The notes: generated from the sequence alone by a model not told the origin. A stretch of 64,000 nucleotides of DNA from Coriaria nepalensis (GCA_027186245.1 CP114489.1:8997501-9061500); one strand, 5' to 3'; shown: positions 11,716 through 24,080, counted from the first letter of the stretch. A program made the numbers and translations.

Positions 11716-12224
11716 CTGATCCCACTCTCAAATACCTCCTAAAACCCAGTAAGAAAGAAGCTCAGATCTCCACAGCTCAAACAGTAGCAATGTACTTAAT
11801 CAGCCTCAGGTTATCAACAAAAAATAAAAAATAAAAAATAGCACAAATAAATTAATAAAAATAAAATCTCAGCATGAAAACTGAAAAGCATGGCATAATT
11901 AATGAATAAAGGGGGAAAATGATTTATTAAAAAAGAAAGTGATGACAGTTGCGTGCAATGCCGATTAAGGGGAAAATAAAAGAAGCATGATCGAAATTAG
12001 TACTGAGAATTTTCACGATCTTACAAGTAACAAAATCAATTTAATCATCATAAAACTGTAATCTGAATCATAAAACAACGAAGAGACCAGAAATCAAAAC
12101 GAGCTTCAAAATTGAAATATCAGGAGAAAAAACATTCAGAAAGAAAAAAAAAAATTTAAATCAAAAGCGAATTCAGATTCATATTCCTCAATGGAGAGAT
12201 GATCAGAGTCAGGTAGAGGGATTG

Positions 12225-12345
12225 AGTACCTTCGATTTGAGGAAAGGGAGAAGAACGGAATCGTAGAGAGGGAGAGAGCTTAGCTTAGAACAATGGAATC
12301 GTTTAGAAGAAGACGTTATGCGATACATGAAAAGGAAACAGAGTT
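12225..12345 (-). promoter_or_regulatory. Probable RABC1 5'UTR exon and transcription start region
   Basis: On the minus strand the sequence ATCGAAG|gtactc near 12231-12230 is a good splice donor and lies about 500 bases upstream of the ATG, with a pyrimidine-rich acceptor (ttttag) near 11740. A leader intron is common in plant Rab genes. The start site itself is not visible; placement is inference. Confidence 0.45.
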
Positions 12346-14110
12346 AACGACGGTCGAAGGGTGATAATGGAATTGCAACCGGTTTTGCTGAGTCACCGAC
12401 TCATCCGAGTTGTTTTGCTTCAACTCGGAAATCAACTCAGATCCGACCTGATTAGTTTACGTGTCTACATGATTTGAGCCATATTACCACCAAAAAATTA
12501 AAAAATTAATGAATGAAATTTAAATTAAAAAAAAAATATGTTTTTATAAAAGAATACGATAATTAATTCAATGACCTAAATTGATTATGAAGAGTTATAT
12601 ATATTTATGCCCTTCATAATTTTAAAGAGAGTAATTTTTTGCATGTATTCTTTGTATTTTTTAATTATAAATATCAAATACAAAGTTCTAACAATTCAAG
12701 AAAACGTATCTTCGATGGATAACAATGGATGATATTGCTTCTTCTTCGTCTATTCCCTTAACTTATTTGTTACACTGTTCTTTGGGTTAGTTTTGTTGAA
12801 TATCTTACTTGTATAACTGAGATTGATGAAAAAATTTGTGAGTAGCAGCTTGAAAGAGTTGATTAAATAAAGCATACAAGCCTAAAACTCGTTTCTGAGT
12901 AGCCCCACTTAATAAAATAATAGAAGAATCAAAATAACATTTAGAATACATTTAGTTATACATAGCAATCAATCTAAATAATGGACAACACATTCAAATT
13001 ACACTCAAAATCAAACTGAACTATTTACACGAATCCTTCAACAAAAAAATCAATTTCATAGACTAGAAATGAAAATTGCATCAGAAAAACTCTTCAAGCT
13101 TCATTCATCACCCTCAGCATTTGCATTTTATCTGAAAATAAGAACAAGAAAAAAAAATTAAAATGAATGAATTGAGGATACAAAAAGAAGCAAATAGATG
13201 AAGAAAACCCTTCCTTTTCATATTCAAAAAGAGAATGTTATATTACTCTCAATTAGTGTCTCTTAAAAAGCACAATCTCTAGCCCAAAACAAGCTCTCCA
13301 GATTTGAACCCTTTCTTCTGTAGAACACAAAGGTTTTTCTTTTATCTTTATATACACAAAGTGGTCACCAGCCAAATGAAGAAAGACAAGTTGTTCGGTG
13401 GAGATGAAGAAGCAAGTTTTGATAGAGAATCCCAAGTTCCTAGATTTGGAGAAGAAGATCAGGTGTTCGTACAGCTCATTTTAACAACATGTAAAAAATG
13501 AAAACGGCTAATTAATTAACCGTTTGCCAACGCGGTCGGCTCATTTTATAGCCACAAGCAATCCTCGCTAACGTGGATGGCATCTCAACCCTTGGATTGT
13601 GATGGACACTCTCGATTATCCCATGTGCACGGTCGACATGGAAATATGAAGGCACTAACTAAGTACGCTCTCTTTTACTTGAGAGTTACGATCGTATAAT
13701 ACCTTTTTAGAAAGCTCTGGACTAATTAGCAAGTGGCCGTTTCTAATTTGAATATAATATGAAAAATCTATTATGTTTTTAATGGTCAACGCTTTGGACC
13801 ATCGAGGGTCTATAATAAGATCATCTAATTTTAAAGATTTTTGAGTATTTTATTTGGACTTATAACATGTTTTATTTAGTTGGAAATATATAGATCTTTA
13901 GTTTTATAAATAAATGATTGTTCATAATTTAAAATTGAAATAAAAAAATTATAATAAAATAATTGGAGCATGTGTAATAATATTAGAATTTAAATATCAT
14001 TCATTTTGACTCATTCTCTAAAATTCGTACTATATATATATATAAAGTTATGTAAATTTATTTTCAAATGTAAGTGACCGTTTATAATTTGAACGTATGA
14101 TACAAAAGTC
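12346..14110. other. Intergenic, no gene recognised
   Basis: AT-rich spacer upstream of RABC1. A short open frame near 13304-13501 has no recognisable domain. Nothing else is supportable except local A/T runs. Confidence 0.55.
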
Positions 14111-14119
14111 ATCATACAT

Positions 14120-14215
14120 TTTATGATATAGTCTGGACCGTCGAGGGTCAAAAATCCTGGACCGTTAAGGGTCAATAATCCAACAGTCCTGGACCATTGA
14201 TGATTAACCATCCAT
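14120..14215. repeat. Short interspersed repeats of CTGGACCGTTGAGGGTC type
   Basis: The motif CTGGACCGTCGAGGGTCAA and variants occur at about 14132, 14156 and 14187, with a related copy near 13793 (TGGACCATCGAGGGTC). Spacing is irregular. Function unknown. Confidence 0.6.
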
Positions 14216-14254
14216 CCAATAAATGGTCTGCAATTTTTTTTTTTTTTGTGCCAT

Positions 14255-14455
14255 TTACGTGTAGTTGTTTTGCATGTAGATGAAGAAGAAAATGAGAGTT
14301 GTTGATAAAGAAGAAGAAAAATGAGGAAGAAGACAGTGATTGGAGATTTTCCTGCTCGTTTTGCATTTGCCGTTTGTGTGTAGATGAAGAAGAATGAAAG
14401 AGTTGATGAACAAGAATGAGGAAGAAGATGATAATTGGAGGATGAAGAAGAGTAG
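14255..14455. repeat. About 104-bp imperfect tandem duplication, GA-rich
   Basis: TGTAGATGAAGAAGAA begins at 14275 and again at 14379, each followed by a similar GAAGAA/GAGGAAGAAGA-rich stretch and GATTGGAG / AATTGGAG. Simple-sequence-rich duplicated spacer. Confidence 0.65.
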
Positions 14456-14744
14456 GTTAAAACCGAATGAGTAGAGTGAGTGGGTTATTATTGGATGATG
14501 AAGGAGAAGGAGAAGAAGAATGAGTTGTCGAGTTCATGTGATCTCGATCGATTGACGAAGAAGATGAAAAATAATAAAATTTTAGTTAATGCTTTTAATC
14601 AAAAATCGGTTTAAGGTTATTTTGGTCTTTTTAAATTTTATATATTTAAGTTTATTTAAGATATACTTGTTAGGATTATTTTATCAAAAAAAAAAAAAAA
14701 TTAAACTCTTAATAAAACTATTATCCAAAAGAGACCTAATCAGA

Positions 14745-14782
14745 GAAAATAAATAAATAAATAAATAAATAATAATAATAAA
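14745..14782. repeat. (AATA)n/(AAT)n microsatellite
   Basis: A run of AAATAAATAAATAAAT passing into AATAATAATAA. Simple sequence in the spacer 3' of the membrane-protein gene. Confidence 0.85.
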
Positions 14783-15227
14783 GGGGGTAAACTTGGGTTT
14801 TATTTTATTTTTTTTAAAATCTAATGGTCGTCAAAATGTGTCAACTATAGGGGTGAATGTAATTTGAAAAACCATAGGGGGATCCACATGAATTAAATTG
14901 AAACATTAGAGATTTATTCCAAAATTACCCAATATTATAGTATTAGCACCATTTTGTTTTTTTTTTTTTTTTTTTTTTCAATTTTATATCTGATTTCGAT
15001 TTAAGTTTCAATCAAGACAGCAGGTCAGCAGCCATAAAAGGGCAGTTTCCTTTACATTTAATAACAAACCAAAAATCTGGCTACCCTATTTTTCTTAGTA
15101 TTCCAGATAGATGTTAGCTTTGATTATGACATTTACTACAGAAAATTCTAGTGTTTTGACATTCTTCCTATATAAAGGAAAGAGAAAATAACCAAATTAT
15201 GATATATAAATGAATAAAAATAATAAA

Positions 15228-16241
15228 TCATACATATTCTCTATAATAACCCTTGAGATCATGTTTCTCTTCCAGAAAGCATTCCTTAATGTCTTCTTCC
15301 TCTTCTTCTTCATTGTGAGATGATTTGCAGGCAAAGTATAAGACAGTTTGAAAAACAAGACCAAACTGAAATACACTAAAAACCAAGAACACACAAACAA
15401 TCCCAATCCCAATCTTCACTCCTAGACTAAACAAACAATTTTCAAGCACAGTATACTTCACAAACAACCCATAGATTACTACATAACCACCCAACACAAG
15501 AAGAACATTAGCAAGTGCAATTACCAAATTACCATTCAACAAGGTCTTGTTGCTCTTCATTATGGCTCCTAATCCATGAACATCTTCTTCTTCTTCGTCT
15601 TCTTCTGAAACCGAAATTACATTCGCTAGATGACTTAAAACCATAATATAAGCAAAACCTATCAAATATATAATCAAGAAAAGTTCTATAATCACAAATT
15701 CTATGATCAAATTAAACCGAAAAAAGGAAACCCATGAGAGAACTAGCAACAAGGCAATGACATGGTAAACCAAAACAGCACCCAAACACCGTACGAAAGT
15801 GAGTGTAAATTTCGTCAAACCCTTTGGGGAAAAGTCGGTAACCTTCCCGGCCGAGGAATTATATTCTTCCCTGAAATAGATTCTGGAAACAGTAGAGACG
15901 ACGGTAGAGGTGGCAAGGAAGATGGAGAGCGAGAGGAAGATGAAGGCTTGAAGATATGAGGGCCAAAAGGGTTTCAAGTGAGTGAAGATGAGAGCTAAGG
16001 AGTTGGAAAAATAAGATACGCCCTTTTGATCAAGATCAGTTTGATCCAAGCTGTTCGTGATGTCTAAGATGAGGTAATGGAATTGAAGGGTGAGACCAAA
16101 AACCATTGAGGAAAAGGAGAATATAGAGAGGAACGTGAATAAGTTGATATTTTGTCTCCATGAAAATAGGATTCTGAAGGTTTCTTTGGAGATCGAGGTA
16201 AAGCTTATAAGAGATTGAACTTCTTCTTTGTGTTTGAGCAT
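15228..16241 (-). CDS. Plant six-pass membrane protein of unknown function (paralogue of 22824-23816)
   Basis: Single-exon gene, 337 residues, ATG at 16241-16239. Hydropathy by eye gives about six membrane segments (roughly residues 33-58, 97-122, 150-172, 183-207, 236-260, 275-305). The N-terminus (SFTSISKETFRILFSWRQN) aligns with the start of the gene at 22824 (GFFGIFKESFKNILSWRKI), and the end of the last membrane segment (VLYFACKSSHNE) matches its VYFVCKSFHDD, so the two are diverged members of one plant family of uncharacterised transmembrane proteins. Acidic runs EEDEEEEDV and NEEEEEED lie in a loop and in the C-terminal tail. Frame is intact and A/T-rich like its surroundings. Function unknown; I recognise no catalytic motif. 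Confidence 0.8.
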   Translation of the reverse strand: MLKHKEEVQSLISFTSISKETFRILFSWRQNINLFTFLSIFSFSSMVFGLTLQFHYLILDITNSLDQTDLDQKGVSYFSNSLALIFTHLKPFWPSYLQAFIFLSLSIFLATSTVVSTVSRIYFREEYNSSAGKVTDFSPKGLTKFTLTFVRCLGAVLVYHVIALLLVLSWVSFFRFNLIIEFVIIELFLIIYLIGFAYIMVLSHLANVISVSEEDEEEEDVHGLGAIMKSNKTLLNGNLVIALANVLLVLGGYVVIYGLFVKYTVLENCLFSLGVKIGIGIVCVFLVFSVFQFGLVFQTVLYFACKSSHNEEEEEEDIKECFLEEKHDLKGYYREYV

Positions 16242-16244
16242 GAT

Positions 16245-17735
16245 TTCTTTGATTGATAGAGCTTAGATGATGATCATACGGGTTGAAGAAAAGGGCTTCT
16301 AAATTGAAAGAGAAAGAGGAATTGGACGTTGAATTATCAAAATAAAAAGTAGTCTTAAGACAAGACTTATTGGATGGAAGAAGGCAGCATATTATGGACA
16401 TTTATTTATGACTTGGGTCACAAGATATATATATATAATGAAATAAAGAAGGGACCAACGTAATTAATAAATAATTTAGTGGACAAATTCTTGCCTAAAA
16501 ACTCTTTTGGTTGATTTGTACATTTTGGCAGTTCTTACCACGTGGTTGGAAGGAACTTGGCAACCTTCCTTTTTTCTCTTTTTTTTTTTTCTTCTTTTAA
16601 ATGTGACACTCTCTCTCCTCATTTATGTTTTGCCATAATCTCTCTCCATCATAATGTATATCCATCTTCCTCTCCAAATACTTGTTCAGTTATTCTGATT
16701 TTACGTAGAAAGAATTAAACAAGATACTACTGTATGTAAGAATACATGAAAATCATGAAAGAACTTAATTGAATCCATTTGTAAATCCATTTATAATATT
16801 TGATTTGGAATTACATTATTTGAAATCATACTAGAAATTATTTCACTTATAACATAATTGCAACATTATTATTAATATCAAAATATTTTTTACATATTAT
16901 TACGTGACACATTAAAATCATTATAATCATAAAAATTAATTTTATTTATCATAACATCCACTATATAAAATAATATTTATAGTTAGAAAGATATTTAATA
17001 TACTAAGTGATCATGGACCATATCCGCACAAATTTCTTTTTCAAGATATCTCGTGTTAAACTAATAAATGAAAGTTATTATACTAAAGAGCATTTGAAAA
17101 ATATGATTAATTCATTTTTTAGTGAATATATAGTTCAATTTTTATAAATCTATTTTTATATAGTGTCTGACAAATTTTTCAGTCTCTATATAATTTAAAT
17201 GATATTTTTTAATTCATGTGAACGGAATTCAGATCATCAATGCCGATATGACATGTTGACATTCATGCACATCACTCAAAAGAACTATTTATTATTCTTT
17301 TATCCTTAATCTTTCATTATTTTCACTTTTCTCTCCTTAATTCAGATCATCTATTCTAATGAATTGAATTCTAGAATTTAAAGATTTTCAAACCGTAAAT
17401 ATGAAACAAAACAATAATCATATCTACTGTATTTAATTTTAAATAAATTGACTTATTATTTTCATCCTTAAACTTTCATTGTTTATTCATTTTTATCTCT
17501 ATACTTTTTAACAGTTCAATTTCATTCTTAATATTTTAAGATATTATATTTTGGTCATTTTGATCATATTATAGATATATAATTGAAATATAACATCTAA
17601 AATCTATGAATACTAAAATTAAAACATCTTATATAATCTAAACAATGTTAATATACTTTTAAACTAATATATATATATTTTTTGTAAATTAATTCACTAC
17701 TTTAATTAAATTTTATTTTTTTTACCCACACTCGT
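16245..17735. other. Upstream region and AT-rich spacer, no gene recognised
   Basis: Contains the promoter side of the minus-strand membrane-protein gene and then very AT-rich DNA. No coding segment or clear repeat boundary is visible. Confidence 0.5.
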
Positions 17736-17741
17736 TCATTC

Positions 17742-19330
17742 TTGTTGATGCTATAATTTTATGGACATGTGCAAAGAGATGATTTGTCTACAGATTCAAG
17801 ATAAATTCAATGTGGTTAGTGACAAATAAACTGACTAATTAAAGTCGAACGATTAAATAACTGATTAAACACAAGTTTTGGTTGATTAATAATAAATTTT
17901 GGCCAAATACAATACTTTTTCATCAAGAAAATCCGGTCAACACTAGAAGAGATAAGTGATTCACAAGGAATGATGATGTGGCTAGAAGATAGTCCTAAAT
18001 TATTCTTTTAAGAATTGATCTCAACCATCTGAAAATAAGACAACCCAAATTTCATATAACAAGGGATTGGATTTTATCTTTTTCCTCACAAACTTGACAA
18101 AAATTGGTCATCAAAAGAGGAAATTCGGCCACTATCATTGAGTGATAGAAAAGTGTAGTCTTGAATGACAAAAATCAGTCAAACATATGATCAAAATCGG
18201 TCAAACACGTGTGGTCAAAAAAAGATACTAGATTTTCTCCAAAAATGGTGAAAATGATATTTTCGGCTCCATTTCTAGCCAAGGAAAGAGTTGGCTGATT
18301 TTTGGCCATAAAAAACTTAATTTTTGACCCATTTTGGATGATAAATTCGGTCACCATAGAGAGATTTCGGCCAAGCTTTGTGAGGATTAGTAGTGGGACC
18401 CATTTTTTCTTAAAAAGAGCCTAAAATTGACTATTTTTATAAAAAAATTGGCCATTTTTGTCAAAACATTTGGCCAAACAAGAAGAGTGATCGAATGTTC
18501 AGCATAGTGGGCATGAAAGTGCCCAAATTTTAGGCTGAGAGAGAAGGAAAATAAACTGAATTCGATTAATAATGTGATTGTTTGAGGGTTTTTTTTTTCC
18601 TCTAAAAAAATAGGAATGGACCACACAAAGTGGTTAGCCATTTTTGGACGTTGAGAGCAAGTTTTTGGCCACCTTTTATTTATGAAGATGTCATTATGGT
18701 TGCCTATAAATAGAAGGCTCGAGATAGGAAAAATGGCATCAACACTTGATCAACCAATACCTTCATTCAAGCAGTCAAACACTTCTTTTCTCTCGGTCCT
18801 TCCTAATTTTCCTTTTATTTTCTTTGAGAAACTGTATTTCTTTTCTTAGATCCAGTCTTAGGAGTAATATTAAAGCACCGAATTCTCACTTGAGTGAAGG
18901 TCACTTAACTGATCATCCATTAATGAGACATTTTCTTTTTGTTTTTCTCTAAGTCTTTAAGTGTTGTATCTATTATTCTTTCAATGAATATTAGATCTTC
19001 ATTTCTTATCTTTGGTTTACTTTAATTTTGGTTTAATTTAGTAGAGTCCTTACATTTAATCTCTTGGTTTAATGTTCAAAGTCTTTCGCTTTATTTTATT
19101 AAGTATTCTTCATTTCATTTATCCTTTCAAACTTTATTTCCATAGTTTATTTTTATTTACCATTCACTTTGTTAGATTTAGATTTAGTTCAGTCCGTTCG
19201 TCAGTAGATGCGTCAAAACGAAAATTGGACCTAAATTCATTTTAATCATTTCACTTAATTAAAAGTCATATTTAATTTCCTTTAGCATCTATTTGTTTTA
19301 TTTTATAATGTGAAAACTACTTTAATTTTT
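17742..19330 (+). mobile_element. Possible LTR-type remnant with TATA-box-like sequence
   Basis: The stretch has an organisation often seen in plant gypsy LTRs: CGGTCAAAnnCGGTCA- and GGCCA-rich upstream part (18170-18680), a TATAAATAGAAGG box at about 18705, then a pyrimidine-rich leader. There is no second LTR, PBS or coding region to confirm it, and ends are not defined. Could equally be unrelated spacer. Confidence 0.3.
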
Positions 19331-20100
19331 TAACATACATGCATCACTTATATATTTAAGTCCATTTTACCGAAGGATAAATTAGTCTGATATTTTTAAT
19401 CTTTAACTAATATTAATTTTCTAAATTTTTATGTAACTGATTTTCCTGATGTCAAAAAATCTTTATAATCTTAAATCTCAATAATAATGACTCGAACAAC
19501 CATTTAAAGGGTGTTATTGATTTTTCATGTGTGATATGTTAATTTTAGTATTTATAAGATTTTATAAATTATTTTTAAACTTCATATTTATAAATAACTT
19601 TAAAGGCGAAAATTAATATTTTGAAAATTTTAAGAATAAAATTAAATCATTTAAAAATTTAAGAATAGAAATAATAAACAGTAAAAATATAAGGAGAAAA
19701 ATGATAATTTAGCTTCCAAATAGAATCATCTACGTCATAGTTTTACACATTTAACGTTTTCGATAAACTTCGTTGTATGAATATTAAGAAAATCATATAA
19801 AAGAACAAAAACAAAACAAAAAAGTCGTTGAGGATTAAAAACATAAAGTGTACATGTTGTTCCAAATTAATAGTTACACTATCATTATCATTGACCAACC
19901 ATCCAATTATAGAGAACCAATATAATACTTGATGATTATCCATTTTATTTATTAAAAAAATAAAATAAAATAAAAAAATAAAACCAAGTACTTGCCTAAC
20001 AGCATGCCACATCCCAATTATAATTTATTTATGGAGATTATATACAACATTTATTTATTTATTTATAATTTACTTATAATTATTTTTTTATTTTTGTGAG
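19331..20100. other. AT-rich spacer, nothing recognised
   Basis: Very AT-rich sequence with short A/T runs. No coding similarity or repeat unit identified on either strand. Confidence 0.5.
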
Positions 20101-20109
20101 AAGGACATA

Positions 20110-20400
20110 AGAGTTGAAGAGGATGTCTAGGTTGAAGAGGATGTCTCAACAACAAGAAGTTGTGCATATATAACACCCAACCAAATCACTAACAAATAAT
20201 CCCCTAAAATCACAAGCAATAATTAACAACAGCCTCCATGCACAGCTAAACCGATCTCTCTTTCAAACTTTGCCATGCGTGGTTTTACGGATTACAAGCA
20301 ATAACAACAATCATGCATGGTTTACACAGATTTCTCTTTCAACAACTAACAAATAATCCCTGAAATCACAAGCATTCACAGCAACAATGCATGGCGTTTT
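20110..20400. repeat. Local direct duplications
   Basis: GTTGAAGAGGATGTCT is present twice (about 20113 and 20132). Then AACAAATAATCCC followed by AAATCACAAGCA occurs near 20190 and near 20350, with CATGCATGG/CATGCGTGG variants between, so a segment of roughly 160 bases is imperfectly duplicated. No open frame. Confidence 0.6.
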
Positions 20401-20469
20401 CCATAAATTAATTCTTTTTTATATATAAATCAAATCATTTTTTTGTTTCATTCACTACCTCTCGGAGCT

Positions 20470-20522
20470 CTCTGTCTGTCTGTCTGTATGTCTGTATGTC
20501 TGTATGTGTGTCTGTCTCTCTC
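20470..20522. repeat. (TCTG)n/(TATG)n microsatellite
   Basis: Repeats of CTGT with interspersed ATGT (TCTGTCTGTCTGTATG...) of about 50 bases, passing into CTCTC. Compound simple repeat. Confidence 0.9.
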
Positions 20523-20867
20523 CTACTCTCTAACCCTAGGGAGAAGAGAGGGAACAGTAAAGATTGGTGCCGCCAATCCTAACTTTTAAATAGGGATAGA
20601 TCCAATTTTAGTCCTGCCCAAACAATCTGAGTACAGAGAGATCAATGAGTAAACATGGTTTCCATTTCTATTAATAAATTTAGATTCAAATCTTACTTTT
20701 GTTTTGTTTTTTTCTTTGTCCAAGAAAATCATTTTATTTTCCTCTCCCATATTAAGTTTCAAATAAATAAAGCCCTGCTCTCATAGAGTAAGCTTTATAA
20801 TTTTATCTCTATTTCTCATATTATTAATTTTCAGTTTTAAATATTTTTTATTGTGTTGTGAAATAGA

Positions 20868-21775
20868 TGTTTGATCGGATGGTAAGTAACTCAATCGAAA
20901 GAACAAATAGAATAAGAAGAATAATAGAATTTAAGAGGTAGAGAAAACTTTCACATTTTTTATTTTCTTCTTATCTCTTTCATTATATACAATACTCTAT
21001 TTATAGGTTAAAGGTTGGTATACCAAAAAATATGAGTTAATTATAGAAATAATGAATAGATAAAATAAGGAGGGAATTAGATAAAGAAGACAAAGAAATG
21101 AAAGTCGAAAAGATAGAGAAGAAGGCCAATGGACTTCCGCTTATCATTATTCATAACACTCAACTTTCAATATTTATAATATGAGAAATAATATGAGAAG
21201 TTGTCTCGTTAAAAATATTTATCAGGAAAATTTAATGGAAAAAAGTCATGATAAAAGGAAAAATTATACAGTGCATATTAACTACCCTTGACAGAAACAT
21301 CAATCAAGATCTTTGAATCGACGTATTTGAACTTATGCACTAACTTTAAAAAATGCTTCTTGTAATGCTTTGTTAAACAAGTGGGTCAAATTATCACTTG
21401 AAAAAATCTATTGAACTTCTATGTCACCATTCTAATGGAGATCATGAGTGACAAATAACTTTGATGAAATATGTTCTACCTAAACTTCTTTAATATTATC
21501 CACATACAATGTTGTTGGATCCCCTTTCTTGGAAAGCAAGCTGCATATTCCTTAGATATGTCGAGAAATCGATCTTGACTAAACATATTCTCGACTTGTT
21601 TTTATGAATTATTAGAAATTTTGCATTGCTTGAAGATGTAGTAGCATTTCATAGACAACGATATAGTTTTCAATCACAAATAAATAACTTGTTTGATATC
21701 GAGCTTTAGATAAATATATTGCATTTGCATAACCGATCAGTTTTAGTATATAGTTATTTAAATAAAACAAGTCGA
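20868..21775 (-). mobile_element. Degenerate Ty1/copia remnant: RNase H end plus probable 3' LTR
   Basis: Read on the minus strand, 21775-21290 gives interrupted similarity to the C-terminal RNase H part of plant copia polyproteins: GYANAIYLS, then KARYQTSY, REYV, then SSDNL followed by LF.KAL and a terminal RRFKDLD. Many stops and shifts break it. Below it a candidate LTR spans about 20868-21158, starting TGTTATGA on the minus strand just after a purine stretch GAAAGTTGAG (polypurine-tract-like) and containing CCTATAAATAGAG. The upstream part of the element (integrase, gag, 5' LTR) is absent. LTR ends are by TG/CA only. Confidence 0.65.
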
Positions 21776-22823
21776 TTATTCCTCAAAGATAACAAAAAAA
21801 TATTTAACTCCATTCAAGGATTTTCGTGTTAGAGTATAACACTATTTTACTAATGAAAATATTAGTATATTTCTTGTGGTACTTTATGACCATTTAGATA
21901 GTTATTTGTTATCTTCTCGAGCTACCAAGTCAATGGTGATAGTTGACATATTAAAAAATTGAGAAAAAATTGAGAGCTCATTATAATTGAAATTTGATTT
22001 TGGGTGTTCAATATTATAATTACATAATATTTTGGGGGTTTACTATAGTTTATATAAAATTTTGAGGGTTAATCCTAATTTCCCTATAAAAATGACTATT
22101 AAAATTTTATAAAGACTACAATTAACACATGATATACCAAAAACATCATCAATATCTTAAAAAAATGTATTGAAGTGGTTGATTTTTAGATTTAAATTTG
22201 TAAAGAATAAAAAATACATAATAGAAAAATAAAACTTAATTACATTAAGTGAATGAAATTACAAAAATTATTTAAATTTTAAGGATATTAATATTCATAA
22301 ATTACAAAAAGTATGAGATGATTTAATTTTAATATTCATAGATTTAGATGATATTTTCCAATTTTAAATTTATAAATTATATTCTAAGAACTATAATGAA
22401 ACACACTTTAAAAAGGATGAAATTAGACTAATTAAAATTTTAAAGTTACAAATGAATAAATAATAAAAGTTTAGGAACCAAATAATAATTTAGATTAACT
22501 TTTATTTCTTTTTAATCTTTGAGCCAGTCCCATTCACTTACTTGTGAGCTACTACTACTACTACTATTACGATAATTACGTCCAACAGATAAATGAATTA
22601 AATTAAATTGGTAATTAGTCAACATATTATTATTAATATTAATTGGATGTGCATGAACATGAAACCCATCTTTACGACCTAATCGATCCAAAGCGTGTCT
22701 TTAATCCGACTGACATCATTTTATCTCGGAAAAGACGAAAAGGGGCAAAATTGATCACCAAGTTTATATAAATTTAACTGCAAAAATCGAGAAAAAGAAG
22801 AAAAGGAAGAACAGAAATCGATC
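21776..22823. other. Spacer and promoter side of the gene at 22824
   Basis: AT-rich DNA with one copy of a dispersed repeat (21990-22085, listed separately) and a (TAC)n stretch at about 22552. The 5'UTR of the following gene is A/G-rich (AGAAAAAGAAGAAAAGGAAG) just before the ATG. Confidence 0.5.
21990..22085 (-). repeat. Dispersed repeat, copy 1 (GGATTAA...TCCTAATTT family)
   Basis: Plus-strand TTTTGAGGGTTAATCCTAATTT with TTTTGGGTGTTCAATATTATAATTACA upstream is the inverse of sequences at about 25010 (AAATTAGAATTAACCTCAAAA) and 41755 (AAATTAGGATTAATCCTAAAA). The repeated contexts also share TATAATGAA and TATAATACA runs. This suggests a small dispersed non-coding element, perhaps MITE-like; ends not resolved. 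Confidence 0.5.
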
Positions 22824-23816
22824 ATGGAAAGGAATCAGGAAGAGCTCAAGCTTCTCGGATTCTTCGGCATCTTCAAAGAATCCTTCAAAAACATACTATC
22901 ATGGCGGAAAATCTTCACCCGAATCACTCTCTCCTTCATCTTCCCCCTCACCTTCATCTACCTTCTCCAAATCGTAGTCTCTTATCTAATCTTCATCCAA
23001 ATCGAAGATAATGAGAAGGACTCTGATTTAGATCTCAACTCTTACCGTCTCTCTCACCTCAGCGCCGCCTTCTGGATTTCCAATTTCGCCTTCTCTATCC
23101 TCCTCCTCGCTCTCTCCCTTCTCGCCACCGCCGCCGTCGTCTTCGCCGCCGCCTGCAAATTCGCCGCCAAACCAGTCGCCTTGTCGAAAATAATTAGGGC
23201 TTCGCCCAGGGTTTGGAAACGGCTACTACTCACTTTCCTCTGCTACTTCGTTATTCTAGTAATTTACCATATAATTGCTGGAGTTTTGCTTGTCATAAGC
23301 GCCGTCATTGTACGAGCTAAAACAACTGTAGGAATAGTAATCCTGATTGTGTTCCTAATCTTATACTTGGTCGGGATTTTTTATCTCGGCGCAAACTGGC
23401 GTTTGGCTAGCGTTCTGTGCGCTTTGGAAGACGATTATGGATTTAAGGCGTTGAAGAAGAGCAGGAAGCTGATGAAGGGTAAAATTGGAATTACAGTGGG
23501 TTGGTTTGTTGTATTCACGCTTTGCTTCGTCGGGATTGAACTGGGATTTCAATTCTTGGTCGTGATAGGGGATGTGGTTTCCAATTTAGGGATTAGAATT
23601 GTGATCGGAATCGTGTTCTTTCTGCTTCTAGCGATTGTGATTCTGATGGAGCTTGTGGTTGATGCTATGGTCTATTTTGTCTGTAAATCGTTTCATGATG
23701 ACGCTGTCGACTTGGCTGTATTGGCTGCAAGGCTCGAGGTTTATGTCGGTGGGTATGTCGATTTAAAGAGACCAGAGATTCAGTTAGAACAAGGTGGAGA
23801 GGAGAGTCATGTTTAG
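22824..23816 (+). CDS. Plant six-pass membrane protein of unknown function (paralogue of 15228-16241)
   Basis: Single-exon gene, 330 residues, intact from ATG to TAG. About six hydrophobic segments (near residues 36-60, 87-112, 138-165, 168-192, 222-250, 257-285). Family-like features: N-terminal GFFGIFKESFKNILSWRKI, ALEDDYGFKALKKSRKLMKGK before the fifth segment, and VDAMVYFVCKSFHDD after the last. GC content is higher than the flanks, especially 23050-23200 (Ala-rich LLATAAVVFAAACKFAAKP). It is better conserved-looking than its paralogue, which has lost the ALEDDYG-KK pattern. Biochemical role unknown. The start has an A-rich leader and a purine at -3 (ATCATGG). Confidence 0.85.
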   Translation: MERNQEELKLLGFFGIFKESFKNILSWRKIFTRITLSFIFPLTFIYLLQIVVSYLIFIQIEDNEKDSDLDLNSYRLSHLSAAFWISNFAFSILLLALSLLATAAVVFAAACKFAAKPVALSKIIRASPRVWKRLLLTFLCYFVILVIYHIIAGVLLVISAVIVRAKTTVGIVILIVFLILYLVGIFYLGANWRLASVLCALEDDYGFKALKKSRKLMKGKIGITVGWFVVFTLCFVGIELGFQFLVVIGDVVSNLGIRIVIGIVFFLLLAIVILMELVVDAMVYFVCKSFHDDAVDLAVLAARLEVYVGGYVDLKRPEIQLEQGGEESHV

Positions 23817-24080
23817 TAGGACTAGATGTTATTTTGTTGTCTTTTCTTATTTTATTTTGTCTTATTTTTTGAAAAATGTAATGTTGTTTTAATTATGTAT
23901 AGTGATTGTAATTAATTTGTAATGTTGTTTTAAGAAGTTGTAATGTAAGAATTGTAATAAATATATATTTATTTTTAAAATGTGTAGTAAAATAATTTAT
24001 TTATTTTAATAATACTAATTTCTAATATATTAATAATCTAATTTTTTTAAATCAAATTCAGTCATTACTTATTTCATAGA
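23817..24080. other. 3' flank of membrane-protein gene
   Basis: T-rich 3'UTR-like sequence with AATAAATA near 23957, compatible with polyadenylation, then AT-rich spacer. Confidence 0.5.

Noticed and set aside
13304..13501. Short plus-strand frame with acidic and basic stretches
   Set aside because: No family similarity recognised, and both strands are open over the same DNA. Chance frame in spacer.
16036..16401. Minus-strand 121-codon frame overlapping the start of the membrane-protein gene
   Set aside because: It overlaps the conserved N-terminus of the 15228-16241 gene in another frame and has no recognisable family.
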